Below are positions 8,946 to 16,944 of a stretch of 62,946 bases of DNA, one piece after another; position 1 is the stretch's first letter, and the number at the start of each line of letters is the position of its first letter. The stretch spans positions 1 through 62,946 of the forward strand of contig JAZSON010000031.1 in the NCBI GenBank assembly GCA_045536965.1. The letters run 5' to 3'. The stretch is from UBA5448 sp045536965 (GTDB lineage Bacteria > Bacillota > Clostridia > Oscillospirales > SIG627). A model generated the notes under the pieces. It saw nothing but the letters and a program-made list of their open reading frames with translations. It had not been told where the DNA came from and made no database searches. A program made the position numbers and the translations under genes.

Positions 8946-9107
8946 CCGTTCTCGGCACGAACGGGTGATATATCTTCGATATGATATCGCTCTGAGAGCG
9001 ATGATATATGCCTACGGCATATTAGTGAACGGATATTATATCATATTTTCACGAAGTGGAAATATATCATACGGCTTTTGCCGTATATCATATCTCGTCA
9101 GAGATAT
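8946..9107. repeat. Tandem array of seven small palindromes joined by ATGATAT/ATATCAT
   Basis: Seven consecutive short palindromes occupy this interval. Their stems are 8946-8951/8959-8964, 8970-8974/8978-8982, 8987-8992/8996-9001, 9006-9012/9016-9022, 9043-9052/9056-9065, 9069-9075/9080-9086 and 9090-9096/9101-9107. Most loops are only three or four bases. The stems differ in sequence, but almost all are joined by the same AT-rich word, GATGATAT or its complement ATATCAT. A larger alternative fold is possible because 8942-8951 is also fully complementary to 9027-9036. No protein is encoded. The unit resembles no standard insertion sequence, and its function is not known to me. Confidence 0.85.
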
Positions 9108-9180
9108 ATCATTTTACCTGCCGAAATAATACATTCCTTTTTGGGTAGGTATTTACCCTTCTCAAAGTATGTAACCAACT

Positions 9181-9214
9181 ATGACACTTTCAAAACTGAA
9201 AGTGTCATTTTTTT
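9181..9214 (+). terminator. Strong stem-loop terminator
   Basis: A perfect 12-bp stem (9181-9192 with 9197-9208) around an AAAC loop is followed by seven Ts. It would stop plus-strand transcription coming from the ATPase operon or the hairpin array. Confidence 0.85.
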
Positions 9215-9229
9215 ATCCAATAGAAAAAA

Positions 9230-9286
9230 GGGAGACAACTTCCTTACGAAGTGTCTCCCTTGGCGGAGTTTTTTTGTGTGCTTTTT
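9230..9286 (+). terminator. Second stem-loop with delayed T-run
   Basis: GGGAGAC at 9230-9236 pairs with GTCTCCC at 9253-9259, and ACTTC/GAAGT extends the stem with one bulged A. A run of seven Ts appears about 10 bases later. It may be a back-up terminator or a remnant stem-loop; the gap before the T-run lowers confidence. Confidence 0.45.
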
Positions 9287-9337
9287 GTGTAGGGCGTGAC
9301 ATCCACGACCCGCTGCGAGGTTTTGTCATTTGCACAT

Positions 9338-9372
9338 AAAAAACTGCGGTAGAATTTCTACCGCAGTTTTTT
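9338..9372 (-). terminator. Rho-independent terminator of PFOR
   Basis: A near-perfect palindrome with arms 9338-9354 and 9356-9372 contains an ACTGCGGTAGAA core flanked by A/T tracts on both sides. It sits 10 bases after the nifJ stop on the minus strand and can act in either direction. Confidence 0.88.
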
Positions 9373-9381
9373 GTGAAATGC

Positions 9382-12300
9382 TTAGTTTTCTTCGGGAGCG
9401 TAGAGGGCAACGAGTCTTTCGAGGTGTGCTCTTTGGGCTTTTGCATTCTCTGCAGCTTCGTCGAAGAGTTTTTCTGCGCGTTCAGGGAAGGAACGGGTCA
9501 AGGAAGAATATCTGGCTTCGCCGAGGATGAATTCCTTGTAGTCGGTGGTAGCGGGTTTGCTGTCGATGGTCAAGGGGTTCTTGCCTTCGGCTTTGAGGGC
9601 GGGATTGAAGCGGAACATATTCCAGTAACCGCAATCCACAGCCTTCTTCATTTCGTTCTGGCAGTTGACCATGCCACCCTTGATGGAGTGCATTTCGCAG
9701 GGAGCATAACCGATGATCAACGAAGGACCGGGATATGCTTCTGCTTCCTGAATGGCTTTGAGGGTCTGGTTCTGATCAGCACCCATGGCAACCTGCGCTA
9801 CATAAACGTAACCGTAGGACATGGCGATCTCTGCAAGAGATTTCTTGGAGATGGCTTTACCTGCAGCGGCAAACTGAGCGACCTGACCGATCTGGGAGGC
9901 TTTGGAAGCCTGACCGCCGGTGTTGGAGTAAACTTCGGTATCGAAGACGAATACGTTGACATCCATGCCGGAAGCAAGAACGTGATCCAAACCGCCGAAA
10001 CCGATATCGTATGCCCAGCCGTCACCACCGAAGATCCAGACGGATTTCTTGGAGAGGTATTCTTTGCTTGCGTAGATGCTGCCGCAGTTTTCGCATTTGT
10101 CGGCAACCTTTTCAAGCTCTGCAACGAGGGCCTCGGTGGCTTTACCGTTGGTAGCGCCATCATCGACCGTGTCAAGGTAGGCCTTGGCGGCGGCTTTAAG
10201 CTCCTCGGATGCTTTTTCTGCTTCAACGATGAGTTTAACCTTTTCGATCAAAGCATCGCGGAGAGCTTTTTGACCGAGAAGCATACCCAAACCGTGTTCA
10301 GCATTGTCTTCAAAGAGGGAGTTTGCCCAAGCGGGACCATGACCATCTTTGTTGACGGTGTAGGGAGAGGTAGCAGCAGGACCGCCCCAGATAGAGGAAC
10401 AACCGGTTGCGTTGGAGATGTACATTCTGTCGCCGAAGAGCTGGGTGATCAGACGAGCATAAGAGGTCTCAGCACAGCCTGCGCAGGAACCGGAGAACTC
10501 AAGCAAGGGTTTCTTGTACTGGCTGGAGATGAGGGTGGTCTTTTCGGTGATCTCTTCTTTTTCGGAGACATTGGCAACACAGTAGTCAAAGACTTCCTGT
10601 TGATCAAGCTGGGATTCTCTGGGAACCATGGTCAAGGAGTTGGTCGGGCAGACGCCGATACAAACACCGCAACCCATACAGTCGGCAGGAGAAACAGCCA
10701 GCGTGTATTTGTAGGAGGTTTTTACAACGGGCTTGGGAGCGAGCTTGGTTTGCGCGGGAGCGGCGGCTTCTTCTTCGGCCGAGAGGGCGAAGGGACGAAT
10801 GGTCGCGTGGGGGCAAACGAAAGCACACTTGTTACATTTTGCGCAGGATTCGGCGTTCCATTCGGGGATCATGACGGCAACACCGCGTTTTTCATAAGCG
10901 GCAGCGCCCTGCTCGAAGGTACCGTCGGCATAGTCAACGAAAGCGGAAACGGGGAGAGAATCGCCGTTCATCAGAGCGACGGGTTTCATCACGGTTTCAA
11001 CCATTTTGACCAGCTTTTCGGGGCCCTGTTCGGAAGCGGCGGCAGCGCTGTCAACAGCGTTTGCCCAGTCGGCGGGAACGTCGATGGCGGTGAAGGCGGT
11101 AACACCTGCGTCGATGGCCTTATGGTTCATGTCGACGATGTCCTGACCCTTCTTGGCGTAGGACTTGGTGGCGGCTTTCTTCATGTAGTCAACGGCTTCC
11201 TCGATGGGCATGACGTTGGAAAGAGCAAAGAAAGCGGCTTGGAGAATGGTGTTGGTACGTTTGCCCATACCGATCTTGGCGGCCAAGTCAATGGCGTTAA
11301 CGGTGTAGAGGCGAACGTTGTTGGCTGCGATGTAACGTTTTGCTTCAGCGGGAAGCTGGGCAGCCAGTTCTTCGGGAGACCACTGGCAGTTGATTAAATA
11401 GACACCGCCGGGTTTGACGTCGTTGACCATCTTGTAGCCCTTGGTAACGTAAGAGGGGTTGTGGCAGGCAACAAAGTCGGCCTTGTTGACGTAGTAGGGC
11501 GATTTGATGGGGTTGTCACCGAAACGCAAGTGGGAAACGGTGATACCGCCGGTCTTCTTAGAGTCATACTGGAAGTATGCCTGAACGTATTTATCGGTGT
11601 GGTCGCCGATGATCTTGATGGAGTTTTTGTTGGCACCGACAATACCGTCACCACCGAGACCCCAGAACTTGCACTCGATGGTGCCTGCTGCTGCGGTGTT
11701 CGGGGAAGCCTTTTCTTTGAGAGAAAGGTAGGTAACGTCGTCGTTGATACCCAAGGTGAATTTGCGCTTGGGTTCATCTTTTGCAAGCTCTTCGTAAACA
11801 GCGATGACAGAAGAGGGAGGGGTATCTTTAGAGCCGAGACCATATCTGCCGCCGATAACGGGAAGCTGTCTGCCTGCTTCGGCAAGAGCGGTAACAACAT
11901 CGAGATAGAGGGGTTCGCCGAGAGCACCGGGTTCTTTGGTGCGGTCGAGAACAGCCAGCTTTTTACAGGTGGCGGGGATGGCTTCGAGAAGTCTTTCTGC
12001 TGAGAAGGGACGGTACAAACGAACCTTGATAAGACCGACTTTCTCACCTTTGGCGCACAAGTAATCGATAACTTCTTCGGCTACGTCACAGATGGAGCCC
12101 ATGGCGATGATGACACGGTCGGCATCGGGAGCGCCGTAGTAGTTGAAGGGTTTGTAATTGGTGCCGAGTTTGGCGTTGACCTTGTTCATGTAGTCTTCTA
12201 CGATGGCGGGAACGGCATCATAGAATTTGTTGCAGGCCTCTCTGTGCTGGAAGAAGATGTCGCCGTTTTCATGCGAGCCGCGCATGACGGGACGCTCGGG

Positions 12301-12927
12301 GTTGAGAGCGCGTTTGCGGAATTCATCCACAGCCTTCATGTTGGTCATGGATTTGAGGTCTTCGTAGTCCCAAACTTCGATCTTTTGGATTTCGTGGGAG
12401 GTACGGAAGCCATCGAAGAAGTTGATGAAAGGAACGCGGCTTTCGATGGCGGCGAGGTGCGCGACGGCGGCCAAGTCCATAACTTCCTGTGTGTTGGTTT
12501 CGGCAAGCATTGCAAAACCGGTCTGACGGCAAGCGTAGACGTCGGAATGGTCACCGAAAATGTTGAGCGCGTGGGATGCGACGGTTCTGGCCGATACGTG
12601 GAACACGCAGGGGAGAGGCTCGCCGGCGATTTTATACATGTTGGGGATCATCAGAAGAAGACCCTGAGATGCAGTGTAGGTGGTGGTCATTGCACCGGCT
12701 GCCAAGGAACCGTGAACGGTACCTGCAGCGCCTGCTTCGGACTGCATCTCGGATACCTTAACGGTGGTTCCGAAAATGTTTTTGCGACCCTGTGCTGCCC
12801 ATTGGTCAACATAGTCTGCCATCGGGCTGGAAGGGGTGATGGGGTAGATACCGGCAACTTCGGTGAAAGCGTACGATACGTGCGCCGCGGCGTTGTTGCC
12901 GTCCATGGTGAGTTTTTGTCTTGCCAT
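9382..12927 (-). CDS. nifJ: Pyruvate:ferredoxin (flavodoxin) oxidoreductase
   Basis: PFOR converts pyruvate and CoA to acetyl-CoA and CO2, passing electrons to ferredoxin; it is cytoplasmic and oxygen-sensitive. The single chain of 1181 residues is full length. An N-terminal pyrimidine-binding domain starts MARQKLTMDGNNAAAHV. Two 4Fe-4S motifs of the ferredoxin domain are visible near residues 693 (CAKCNKCAFVCP) and 749 (CMGCGVCIGVCP). The proximal-cluster cysteines (GSCAGCAETSY) lie near 815 and the thiamine-diphosphate GDGWAYDIG motif near 964. A complete AAGGAGG ribosome site precedes the ATG. It is monocistronic, with its own promoter and terminator. Confidence 0.98.
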   Translation of the reverse strand: MARQKLTMDGNNAAAHVSYAFTEVAGIYPITPSSPMADYVDQWAAQGRKNIFGTTVKVSEMQSEAGAAGTVHGSLAAGAMTTTYTASQGLLLMIPNMYKIAGEPLPCVFHVSARTVASHALNIFGDHSDVYACRQTGFAMLAETNTQEVMDLAAVAHLAAIESRVPFINFFDGFRTSHEIQKIEVWDYEDLKSMTNMKAVDEFRKRALNPERPVMRGSHENGDIFFQHREACNKFYDAVPAIVEDYMNKVNAKLGTNYKPFNYYGAPDADRVIIAMGSICDVAEEVIDYLCAKGEKVGLIKVRLYRPFSAERLLEAIPATCKKLAVLDRTKEPGALGEPLYLDVVTALAEAGRQLPVIGGRYGLGSKDTPPSSVIAVYEELAKDEPKRKFTLGINDDVTYLSLKEKASPNTAAAGTIECKFWGLGGDGIVGANKNSIKIIGDHTDKYVQAYFQYDSKKTGGITVSHLRFGDNPIKSPYYVNKADFVACHNPSYVTKGYKMVNDVKPGGVYLINCQWSPEELAAQLPAEAKRYIAANNVRLYTVNAIDLAAKIGMGKRTNTILQAAFFALSNVMPIEEAVDYMKKAATKSYAKKGQDIVDMNHKAIDAGVTAFTAIDVPADWANAVDSAAAASEQGPEKLVKMVETVMKPVALMNGDSLPVSAFVDYADGTFEQGAAAYEKRGVAVMIPEWNAESCAKCNKCAFVCPHATIRPFALSAEEEAAAPAQTKLAPKPVVKTSYKYTLAVSPADCMGCGVCIGVCPTNSLTMVPRESQLDQQEVFDYCVANVSEKEEITEKTTLISSQYKKPLLEFSGSCAGCAETSYARLITQLFGDRMYISNATGCSSIWGGPAATSPYTVNKDGHGPAWANSLFEDNAEHGLGMLLGQKALRDALIEKVKLIVEAEKASEELKAAAKAYLDTVDDGATNGKATEALVAELEKVADKCENCGSIYASKEYLSKKSVWIFGGDGWAYDIGFGGLDHVLASGMDVNVFVFDTEVYSNTGGQASKASQIGQVAQFAAAGKAISKKSLAEIAMSYGYVYVAQVAMGADQNQTLKAIQEAEAYPGPSLIIGYAPCEMHSIKGGMVNCQNEMKKAVDCGYWNMFRFNPALKAEGKNPLTIDSKPATTDYKEFILGEARYSSLTRSFPERAEKLFDEAAENAKAQRAHLERLVALYAPEEN

Positions 12928-12982
12928 GATTGTAAATCCTCCTTTTTATTTTTCAGTATAAGATACATTTAGACCAACTGAC

Positions 12983-13011
12983 ATCATAACATATTAAAGT
13001 GAAATTGTAAA
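12983..13011 (-). promoter_or_regulatory. PFOR promoter
   Basis: Read on the minus strand, TTTACA (13006-13011) and TATGAT (12983-12988) are exactly 17 bases apart. They lie about 55 bases upstream of the nifJ start, a normal distance for a sigma-A promoter. Confidence 0.7.
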
Positions 13012-13126
13012 GACTTTTCACAATTTTATTGTCGTATTTTCAAATTTTCCCGGCGAAAATTGCATGGCATACTCTGTCATGGTTGCTTTGTTGTAAAATG
13101 CGCTCACAAAAAGGGAGGTTGAGAAT

Positions 13127-14572
13127 ATGATTACATTACATTGCGACCGACAAACTTTGCATCGTCTGGACGAAGAAAAAATCGTAGCGGGCGGTTTTGG
13201 GTTTGTGCGGTTTTGTTACACCTGTGACGAAAGCTGGGAGGGATATTCGGTTTCGGCCCAGTTTCACCGATTGGGGGATGATTCGGCCTATCACGTTGCA
13301 TCCATCCAGCCAAACCGTTCCTATGCCGTACCCCACGAGGTGCTGATTGAAGGCGGTGTATTCACCGTTTGTCTGTTTGGTGTGAAAGGGTCTTCGTCAC
13401 GCGCAACTTCCAATGTTGTTACGATTGCGGTGTGCGAGGACGGGCTTTTGGATCACACCCTGCCAACCCCGACGCCCGACATTTTCAATCAGTATGTGCA
13501 GGCGGTTCTATCGGTGGGTGAAAACGCGGCGCAGGCGGCCGCGGCGGCGCAAAGAGCCAGCGAAAACGCCAAAGAAAGCGAGGCATATATACGCTCTGTT
13601 TTGGTCGAGGAAGAATTTGCCGCGCAGGTCGCCGATTGGAATGCATCCTTTGCCACCGATGTAAAAAATGCAAAAGCGGCGCTCGAAAAGGAAAAAAATG
13701 CGGCAGTTTCACTTCTGCGCGGGGTGGGTGAGCAGTGTCTCGAAACGGTTTCGGATGTCCATGAAAACGCTCTTTTGTCTTATGAAAAGATGCACACCGA
13801 TGCCATGCGCGACTATCAAAACCAAGCCAAATCCAAGCAAAGCGCACTGCAAGCAAATTTTGCCCATTTGGTGATTGCGGGCAGCGAGGCAAAGCAGTTT
13901 GATCAGCGTCTTTCCCGTTTGGAAGAAAAAAACATTTCTCTTCCCATGACTTTCCATGTCATAGAGGGGGGATATAATGATCTTCCCGATCCGCTCGAAT
14001 GGTTTTTGGCCCATCCTTTGGGGGGCGGCCGATATACGCAGGTTGGGTATTCCGAGCCGATTTTTGCCATGTCCTCCGAATCGACATGGACCTGCTACAC
14101 GGTGTCCTACACCTATGCTGAGATCGATATGGACAACGTCGATGAATCGGCGGCATGGACCGAAGTGAATTTTACCAAAAAAAGTGATCTTCCCAAGGCC
14201 AGTACATCCTACGGCACCATGATCGATCAGCATAATTTTATCGAGATATATCCTGCCACCGAAAACATCATCAAGCAGGGCACCCACGCTTTTCAGCCCA
14301 TTGTGCCCAAACACCTCGGATATGGTGTTGGCTGCCACTCGATCGCGCGGCTCTCTTCGATGCCAAATGCCGCAAGTAAATATCTCGATTGGGTGGTTCT
14401 TTATACGGGGCAAACCGATGAAAAATATACCGCCGATACCCTGTATACCTGCAAAAACGACGGGGGCTACAAATGGGTGGAATATACCCCTGCGCCCATC
14501 GGGGATATTGAAGCGGCTCTCGATTCCATTATTGCCATCCAAAACAGCTTTTTGGGGGGTGAGTCGGTATGA
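13127..14572 (+). CDS. Phage baseplate/tail-fibre-like structural protein
   Basis: A 481-residue protein beginning MITLHCDRQTLHRLDEEKIVAGG. About 110 residues form a beta-rich N-terminal domain resembling the attachment domain of baseplate upper or fibre proteins in clostridial prophages. An alanine- and glutamate-rich coiled coil (about 120-265) follows. The rest is a globular beta-rich part, ending in IGDIEAALDSIIAIQNSFLGG, a tail shared by many prophage proteins of gut Clostridia. It probably sits at the tail tip and contacts the host surface. AGGGAGG precedes the ATG. The stop overlaps the next start (ATGA), showing coupling. The exact structural role is inferred from architecture. Confidence 0.7.
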   Translation: MITLHCDRQTLHRLDEEKIVAGGFGFVRFCYTCDESWEGYSVSAQFHRLGDDSAYHVASIQPNRSYAVPHEVLIEGGVFTVCLFGVKGSSSRATSNVVTIAVCEDGLLDHTLPTPTPDIFNQYVQAVLSVGENAAQAAAAAQRASENAKESEAYIRSVLVEEEFAAQVADWNASFATDVKNAKAALEKEKNAAVSLLRGVGEQCLETVSDVHENALLSYEKMHTDAMRDYQNQAKSKQSALQANFAHLVIAGSEAKQFDQRLSRLEEKNISLPMTFHVIEGGYNDLPDPLEWFLAHPLGGGRYTQVGYSEPIFAMSSESTWTCYTVSYTYAEIDMDNVDESAAWTEVNFTKKSDLPKASTSYGTMIDQHNFIEIYPATENIIKQGTHAFQPIVPKHLGYGVGCHSIARLSSMPNAASKYLDWVVLYTGQTDEKYTADTLYTCKNDGGYKWVEYTPAPIGDIEAALDSIIAIQNSFLGGESV

Positions 14573-15273
14573 GCATAGCCGATAAATTGCAAACGATCGC
14601 CGCAAATGAACAGAGGGTGTTTGACGCCGGGAAAAAGGCTGAATATGATGCGTTTTGGGACAGTTTTCAACAAAATGGCGATAGAAAAAATTATCAATAT
14701 GCGTTTTGCGGGAGCGGTTGGGTAACAAAAACATTGAAGCCGAAGCACGTTTGCACACCGACAAGCGCGGTAAATATGTTCTTTCTTTGCGGATACCAAA
14801 GTGGAGAGGGGATGATAGATTTCAGAGAGATTGCCGATAAATTTGATTTTAGCAAAGTGACCAATGCCACACAAATGTTTTACAGCGCAGGCATTGATTA
14901 TATCACCGCAGATTTTTCAAGCGCAACGTCTTTGAGTGGTACCTTTGATTGTGGTTATATTTCACGCACTACAACCATCACCTTGAAAGTAACACCTGTT
15001 ACTACAAGTTTTAATAATACGTTTTATTATGCAAGTGCTTTGCGAAATCTCACATTTACAGATGATAGTGAGATTGCCTGCAGTGGGTTAAATTTAAAGG
15101 ATTCTCCGAATTTGACCCGAGAAAGCATCATTTCGGTAATAAATGCCCTTTCCGACAATACAACCGACTTGACAGTGACGCTCTCGCAAACAGCGGTCAA
15201 CAAGGCTTTCACAGCAGAAGAGTGGGTATCCCTTACGGCAACCAAGCCAAACTGGAACATCCAGTTGCTTTAA
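14569..15273 (+). CDS. Phage-associated leucine-rich-repeat (BspA-like) fibre protein
   Basis: This 234-residue protein opens MSIADKLQTIAANEQRVFDAG, a start common to prophage tail-region proteins in Clostridia. The middle carries irregular leucine-rich-type units of the BspA kind, with F-x-x-A/V-T-x-A-x-x-M/T-F patterns such as DFSKVTNATQMFYSAG and DFSSATSLSGTF. BspA-like repeats mediate binding to proteins or sugars, so a role in host recognition is plausible. It overlaps the previous gene by four bases and precedes the lysis genes. No signal peptide is visible, consistent with a virion protein rather than a secreted one. Confidence 0.65.
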   Translation: MSIADKLQTIAANEQRVFDAGKKAEYDAFWDSFQQNGDRKNYQYAFCGSGWVTKTLKPKHVCTPTSAVNMFFLCGYQSGEGMIDFREIADKFDFSKVTNATQMFYSAGIDYITADFSSATSLSGTFDCGYISRTTTITLKVTPVTTSFNNTFYYASALRNLTFTDDSEIACSGLNLKDSPNLTRESIISVINALSDNTTDLTVTLSQTAVNKAFTAEEWVSLTATKPNWNIQLL

Positions 15274-15285
15274 GAGGGGGAGCGG

Positions 15286-15597
15286 ATGAGAGAGTTTTAT
15301 ATCAATTTGATCTGTACCGTGGTCGGTATGGTATTCTCTTTTATTTTTTCTTATCTTGCTTTTCGACAAAGGGAAAGAAGCGAAAACAGGGCCGAGGGAA
15401 AACGGGACGGGGTGCTTATATCCGATGTCGGATATATTAAAGCGGGTGTGGACGATTTGAAAAAAGATAACCGAGAGACCCATCGCAAGCTGGATGATCA
15501 TAATGCCCGCATCACCCGCTGTGAGGAATCCATTAAGCAGGCACACAAGCGAATCGACGAGATGGGGCATGGAGAAAACGGAGGAGTAAACAGATGA
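15286..15597 (+). CDS. Small membrane protein, XhlA-like lysis accessory
   Basis: A 103-residue protein with one N-terminal membrane segment (about residues 6-25, LICTVVGMVFSFIFSYLAF) and a long charged helix (about 30-95) able to form a coiled coil. Its size and layout resemble XhlA/haemolysin-like proteins encoded next to holins, although XhlA usually has its membrane segment at the C-terminus, so the match is architectural only. GAGGGGGAGCGG precedes the ATG, and the stop overlaps the start of the holin (ATGA). It may tune holin assembly. Confidence 0.5.
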   Translation: MREFYINLICTVVGMVFSFIFSYLAFRQRERSENRAEGKRDGVLISDVGYIKAGVDDLKKDNRETHRKLDDHNARITRCEESIKQAHKRIDEMGHGENGGVNR

Positions 15598-15833
15598 AAG
15601 AATCGCTTTATCGCGCAATGCGTACATTTTTGCAAACCGCCTTTGGTTATATCGCTACCAATTTGGCGCTCTATCTTACCGAGTCGGGGGGGATGCAAGA
15701 CACATCGGCTCTGCGCACGGGTCTGGTTGGTCTTTGCGTATCGGCGCTGGCTTCGGGTCTTGCGGCTGTGATGAACCGAGAGAAAAGAAATCATGGCGAA
15801 GATGACGATGGCATCGAGGAGGATGAAAAATGA
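15594..15833 (+). CDS. Phage holin
   Basis: The 79-residue protein has two predicted membrane helices (about 10-29 and 43-60) and a strongly charged C-terminal tail (NREKRNHGEDDDGIEEDEK). This is the classic holin layout and resembles the r1t-type holins of Firmicutes phages. Holins open the membrane so that the endolysin can reach the wall. The neighbours fit: an XhlA-like protein immediately before it and an amidase overlapping it by four bases immediately after. Confidence 0.75.
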   Translation: MKESLYRAMRTFLQTAFGYIATNLALYLTESGGMQDTSALRTGLVGLCVSALASGLAAVMNREKRNHGEDDDGIEEDEK

Positions 15834-16615
15834 AGATCATGCTGGATGCGGGACATTACGGAAAATACAACCGTTCGCCCTGCGACAAAAAATATTACGA
15901 ATCCGAGCGGATGTGGCTTCTTCATAAGATGCTGGGGGATGCGCTTTTAAAAAGAGGGCATACCGTGGGATATACCCGCAAGGAGCAAAAAAAGGATTTG
16001 GAGGTATATCAGCGGGGAAAAAAAGCCAAGGGATACGACTTGTTTTTATCCTGCCATTCCAATGCCGTCGGCGGCGGGCAGATGGATAAAAGCGTTGATT
16101 ATCCAAAGGTTTACCGCTCGGTTTGCTCTGATTCCGATTCTGTTTTGCTTGCGCAAAAGTTGTCGGATGCGGTCGCTTTGACTATGGGATGCGAGGATGG
16201 CGGAAAAAGCGGTACGAAAAAGGGGAGCGACGGCAAGGATTATTTGGGCGTATTGCGCGGGGCGGCGGCAGTTGGCTGCAAATATGCCTATCTTGTCGAG
16301 CATTCCTTTCACACCCATCCCGCCGCGACCGCCTTTTTGCTGTCGGATGAAAATATTTGCCGTCTTGCTATAGCCGAGGCCGAGGTGATTGACCAATTTT
16401 TCCGGACCAAGCCGAAGGTATATTTTGCCATTCCGACGGGATATACGGGACATTCCATTTCAGCGGCGCTTAAACGCATCGGCGAAAACAATTCCCTTTC
16501 ATATCGCAAAAAGATCGGAAAATTAAATGGCATTGAGGGGGTAGGAACTGCCAAAGGCAATACCTTGATGCTCAAACTCCTGATGGCGGGAAAGCTTGTT
16601 AAGGAGGACAAATAA
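15830..16615 (+). CDS. N-acetylmuramoyl-L-alanine amidase (endolysin, Amidase_3)
   Basis: It would cleave the bond between muramic acid and L-alanine in peptidoglycan. In the 261-residue chain the Amidase_3 fold starts at once (MKIMLDAGHYG). Zinc ligands His9, Glu24 or Glu26 and His76 (SCHSNA) and the catalytic Glu157 (VEHSFHTHPA) are all visible, so the enzyme should be active. From about residue 205 a short C-terminal domain with a LysM-like pattern (YRKKIGKLNGIEGVG) probably binds the wall. There is no signal peptide, as expected for a holin-dependent lysin. Its ATG overlaps the holin stop. Confidence 0.9.
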   Translation: MKIMLDAGHYGKYNRSPCDKKYYESERMWLLHKMLGDALLKRGHTVGYTRKEQKKDLEVYQRGKKAKGYDLFLSCHSNAVGGGQMDKSVDYPKVYRSVCSDSDSVLLAQKLSDAVALTMGCEDGGKSGTKKGSDGKDYLGVLRGAAAVGCKYAYLVEHSFHTHPAATAFLLSDENICRLAIAEAEVIDQFFRTKPKVYFAIPTGYTGHSISAALKRIGENNSLSYRKKIGKLNGIEGVGTAKGNTLMLKLLMAGKLVKEDK

Positions 16616-16618
16616 AAC

Positions 16619-16647
16619 TTGACAGAGGGGCAACTCTTTGATATACT
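16619..16647 (+). promoter_or_regulatory. Consensus promoter before the PqqD gene
   Basis: TTGACA (16619-16624) and TATACT (16642-16647) are 17 bases apart, nearly perfect sigma-A elements. They lie between the endolysin stop and pqqD, so the PqqD-S26 pair is transcribed independently of the phage genes. Confidence 0.85.
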
Positions 16648-16677
16648 AAACCCAGTAAGCGTAAGGGAGATGTATGT

Positions 16678-16944
16678 ATGAAGATCAAAGAGGGTTTTTT
16701 GCTCCGCTCGGTTGCCGGCAATGAAGTGGTGATCCCGACGGGTAAAGCCGCTGTCGAGTTTCATGGAATGATGCAGTTGAACGGTGTGGCCTCTTTTTTG
16801 TGGAAGAAGCTCCAGACACCCACCGATCGCGACACTTTGGTTTTCGACCTTCTTGCCGAATATGAGGTGGAGAAGGAACGCGCCGAAGCCGATGTCGATG
16901 CCTTTCTTGCGCAGTTGAGAGAGAAAAAGTTTTTGGAAGAATGA
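16678..16944 (+). CDS. PqqD-family peptide chaperone, orphan
   Basis: This 88-residue protein has the winged-helix-like PqqD/RRE fold pattern. It begins with beta strands (GFLLRSVAGNEVVIP) and continues to the family's LNGVASFLWKKLQ segment. A C-terminal acidic helix (AEADVDAFLAQLREKKFLE) follows. PqqD domains bind the leader of a ribosomally made peptide and hand it to a modifying enzyme. No radical-SAM enzyme or evident precursor peptide is nearby, so the substrate is unknown. It has its own strong promoter and a GGGAG ribosome site, and overlaps the peptidase start by four bases (ATGA). Confidence 0.85.
   Translation: MKIKEGFLLRSVAGNEVVIPTGKAAVEFHGMMQLNGVASFLWKKLQTPTDRDTLVFDLLAEYEVEKERAEADVDAFLAQLREKKFLEE

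Larger units (their letters stand above)
8891..9381. other. Gene-free 490-base interval, hairpin-rich
   Basis: No credible coding sequence lies between the ATPase operon and PFOR. The interval is filled by an imperfect terminator-like inverted repeat, a run of seven small hairpins, and three larger stem-loops. Each is listed separately. The short open frames present do not have ribosome sites or protein-like composition. Confidence 0.8.
13127..16615 (+). mobile_element. Phage-derived module 1: receptor-binding and lysis genes
   Basis: Five closely packed plus-strand genes encode a baseplate/fibre-like protein, a leucine-rich fibre-like protein, an XhlA-like membrane protein, a holin and an amidase. 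This is the late end of a phage genome. No structural head, packaging or integration genes accompany it on this side. Ordinary cellular genes follow directly behind a new promoter. I see no flanking attachment repeats. Confidence 0.65.

Noticed and set aside
8946..9107. CRISPR array
   Set aside because: The units are far too short (about 20-25 bases), stems vary while spacers are conserved (the opposite of CRISPR), and no cas genes are present.
9373..11397. 674-codon plus-strand frame opposite PFOR
   Set aside because: It is a mirror frame of nifJ codon bias; the ATG has no ribosome site and the product has no recognisable domain.
13060..13126. Promoter for the phage-type module 1
   Set aside because: TAAAAT at 13093-13098 looks like a -10 box but no -35 element fits at 16-18 bases, so it is not listed as a feature.
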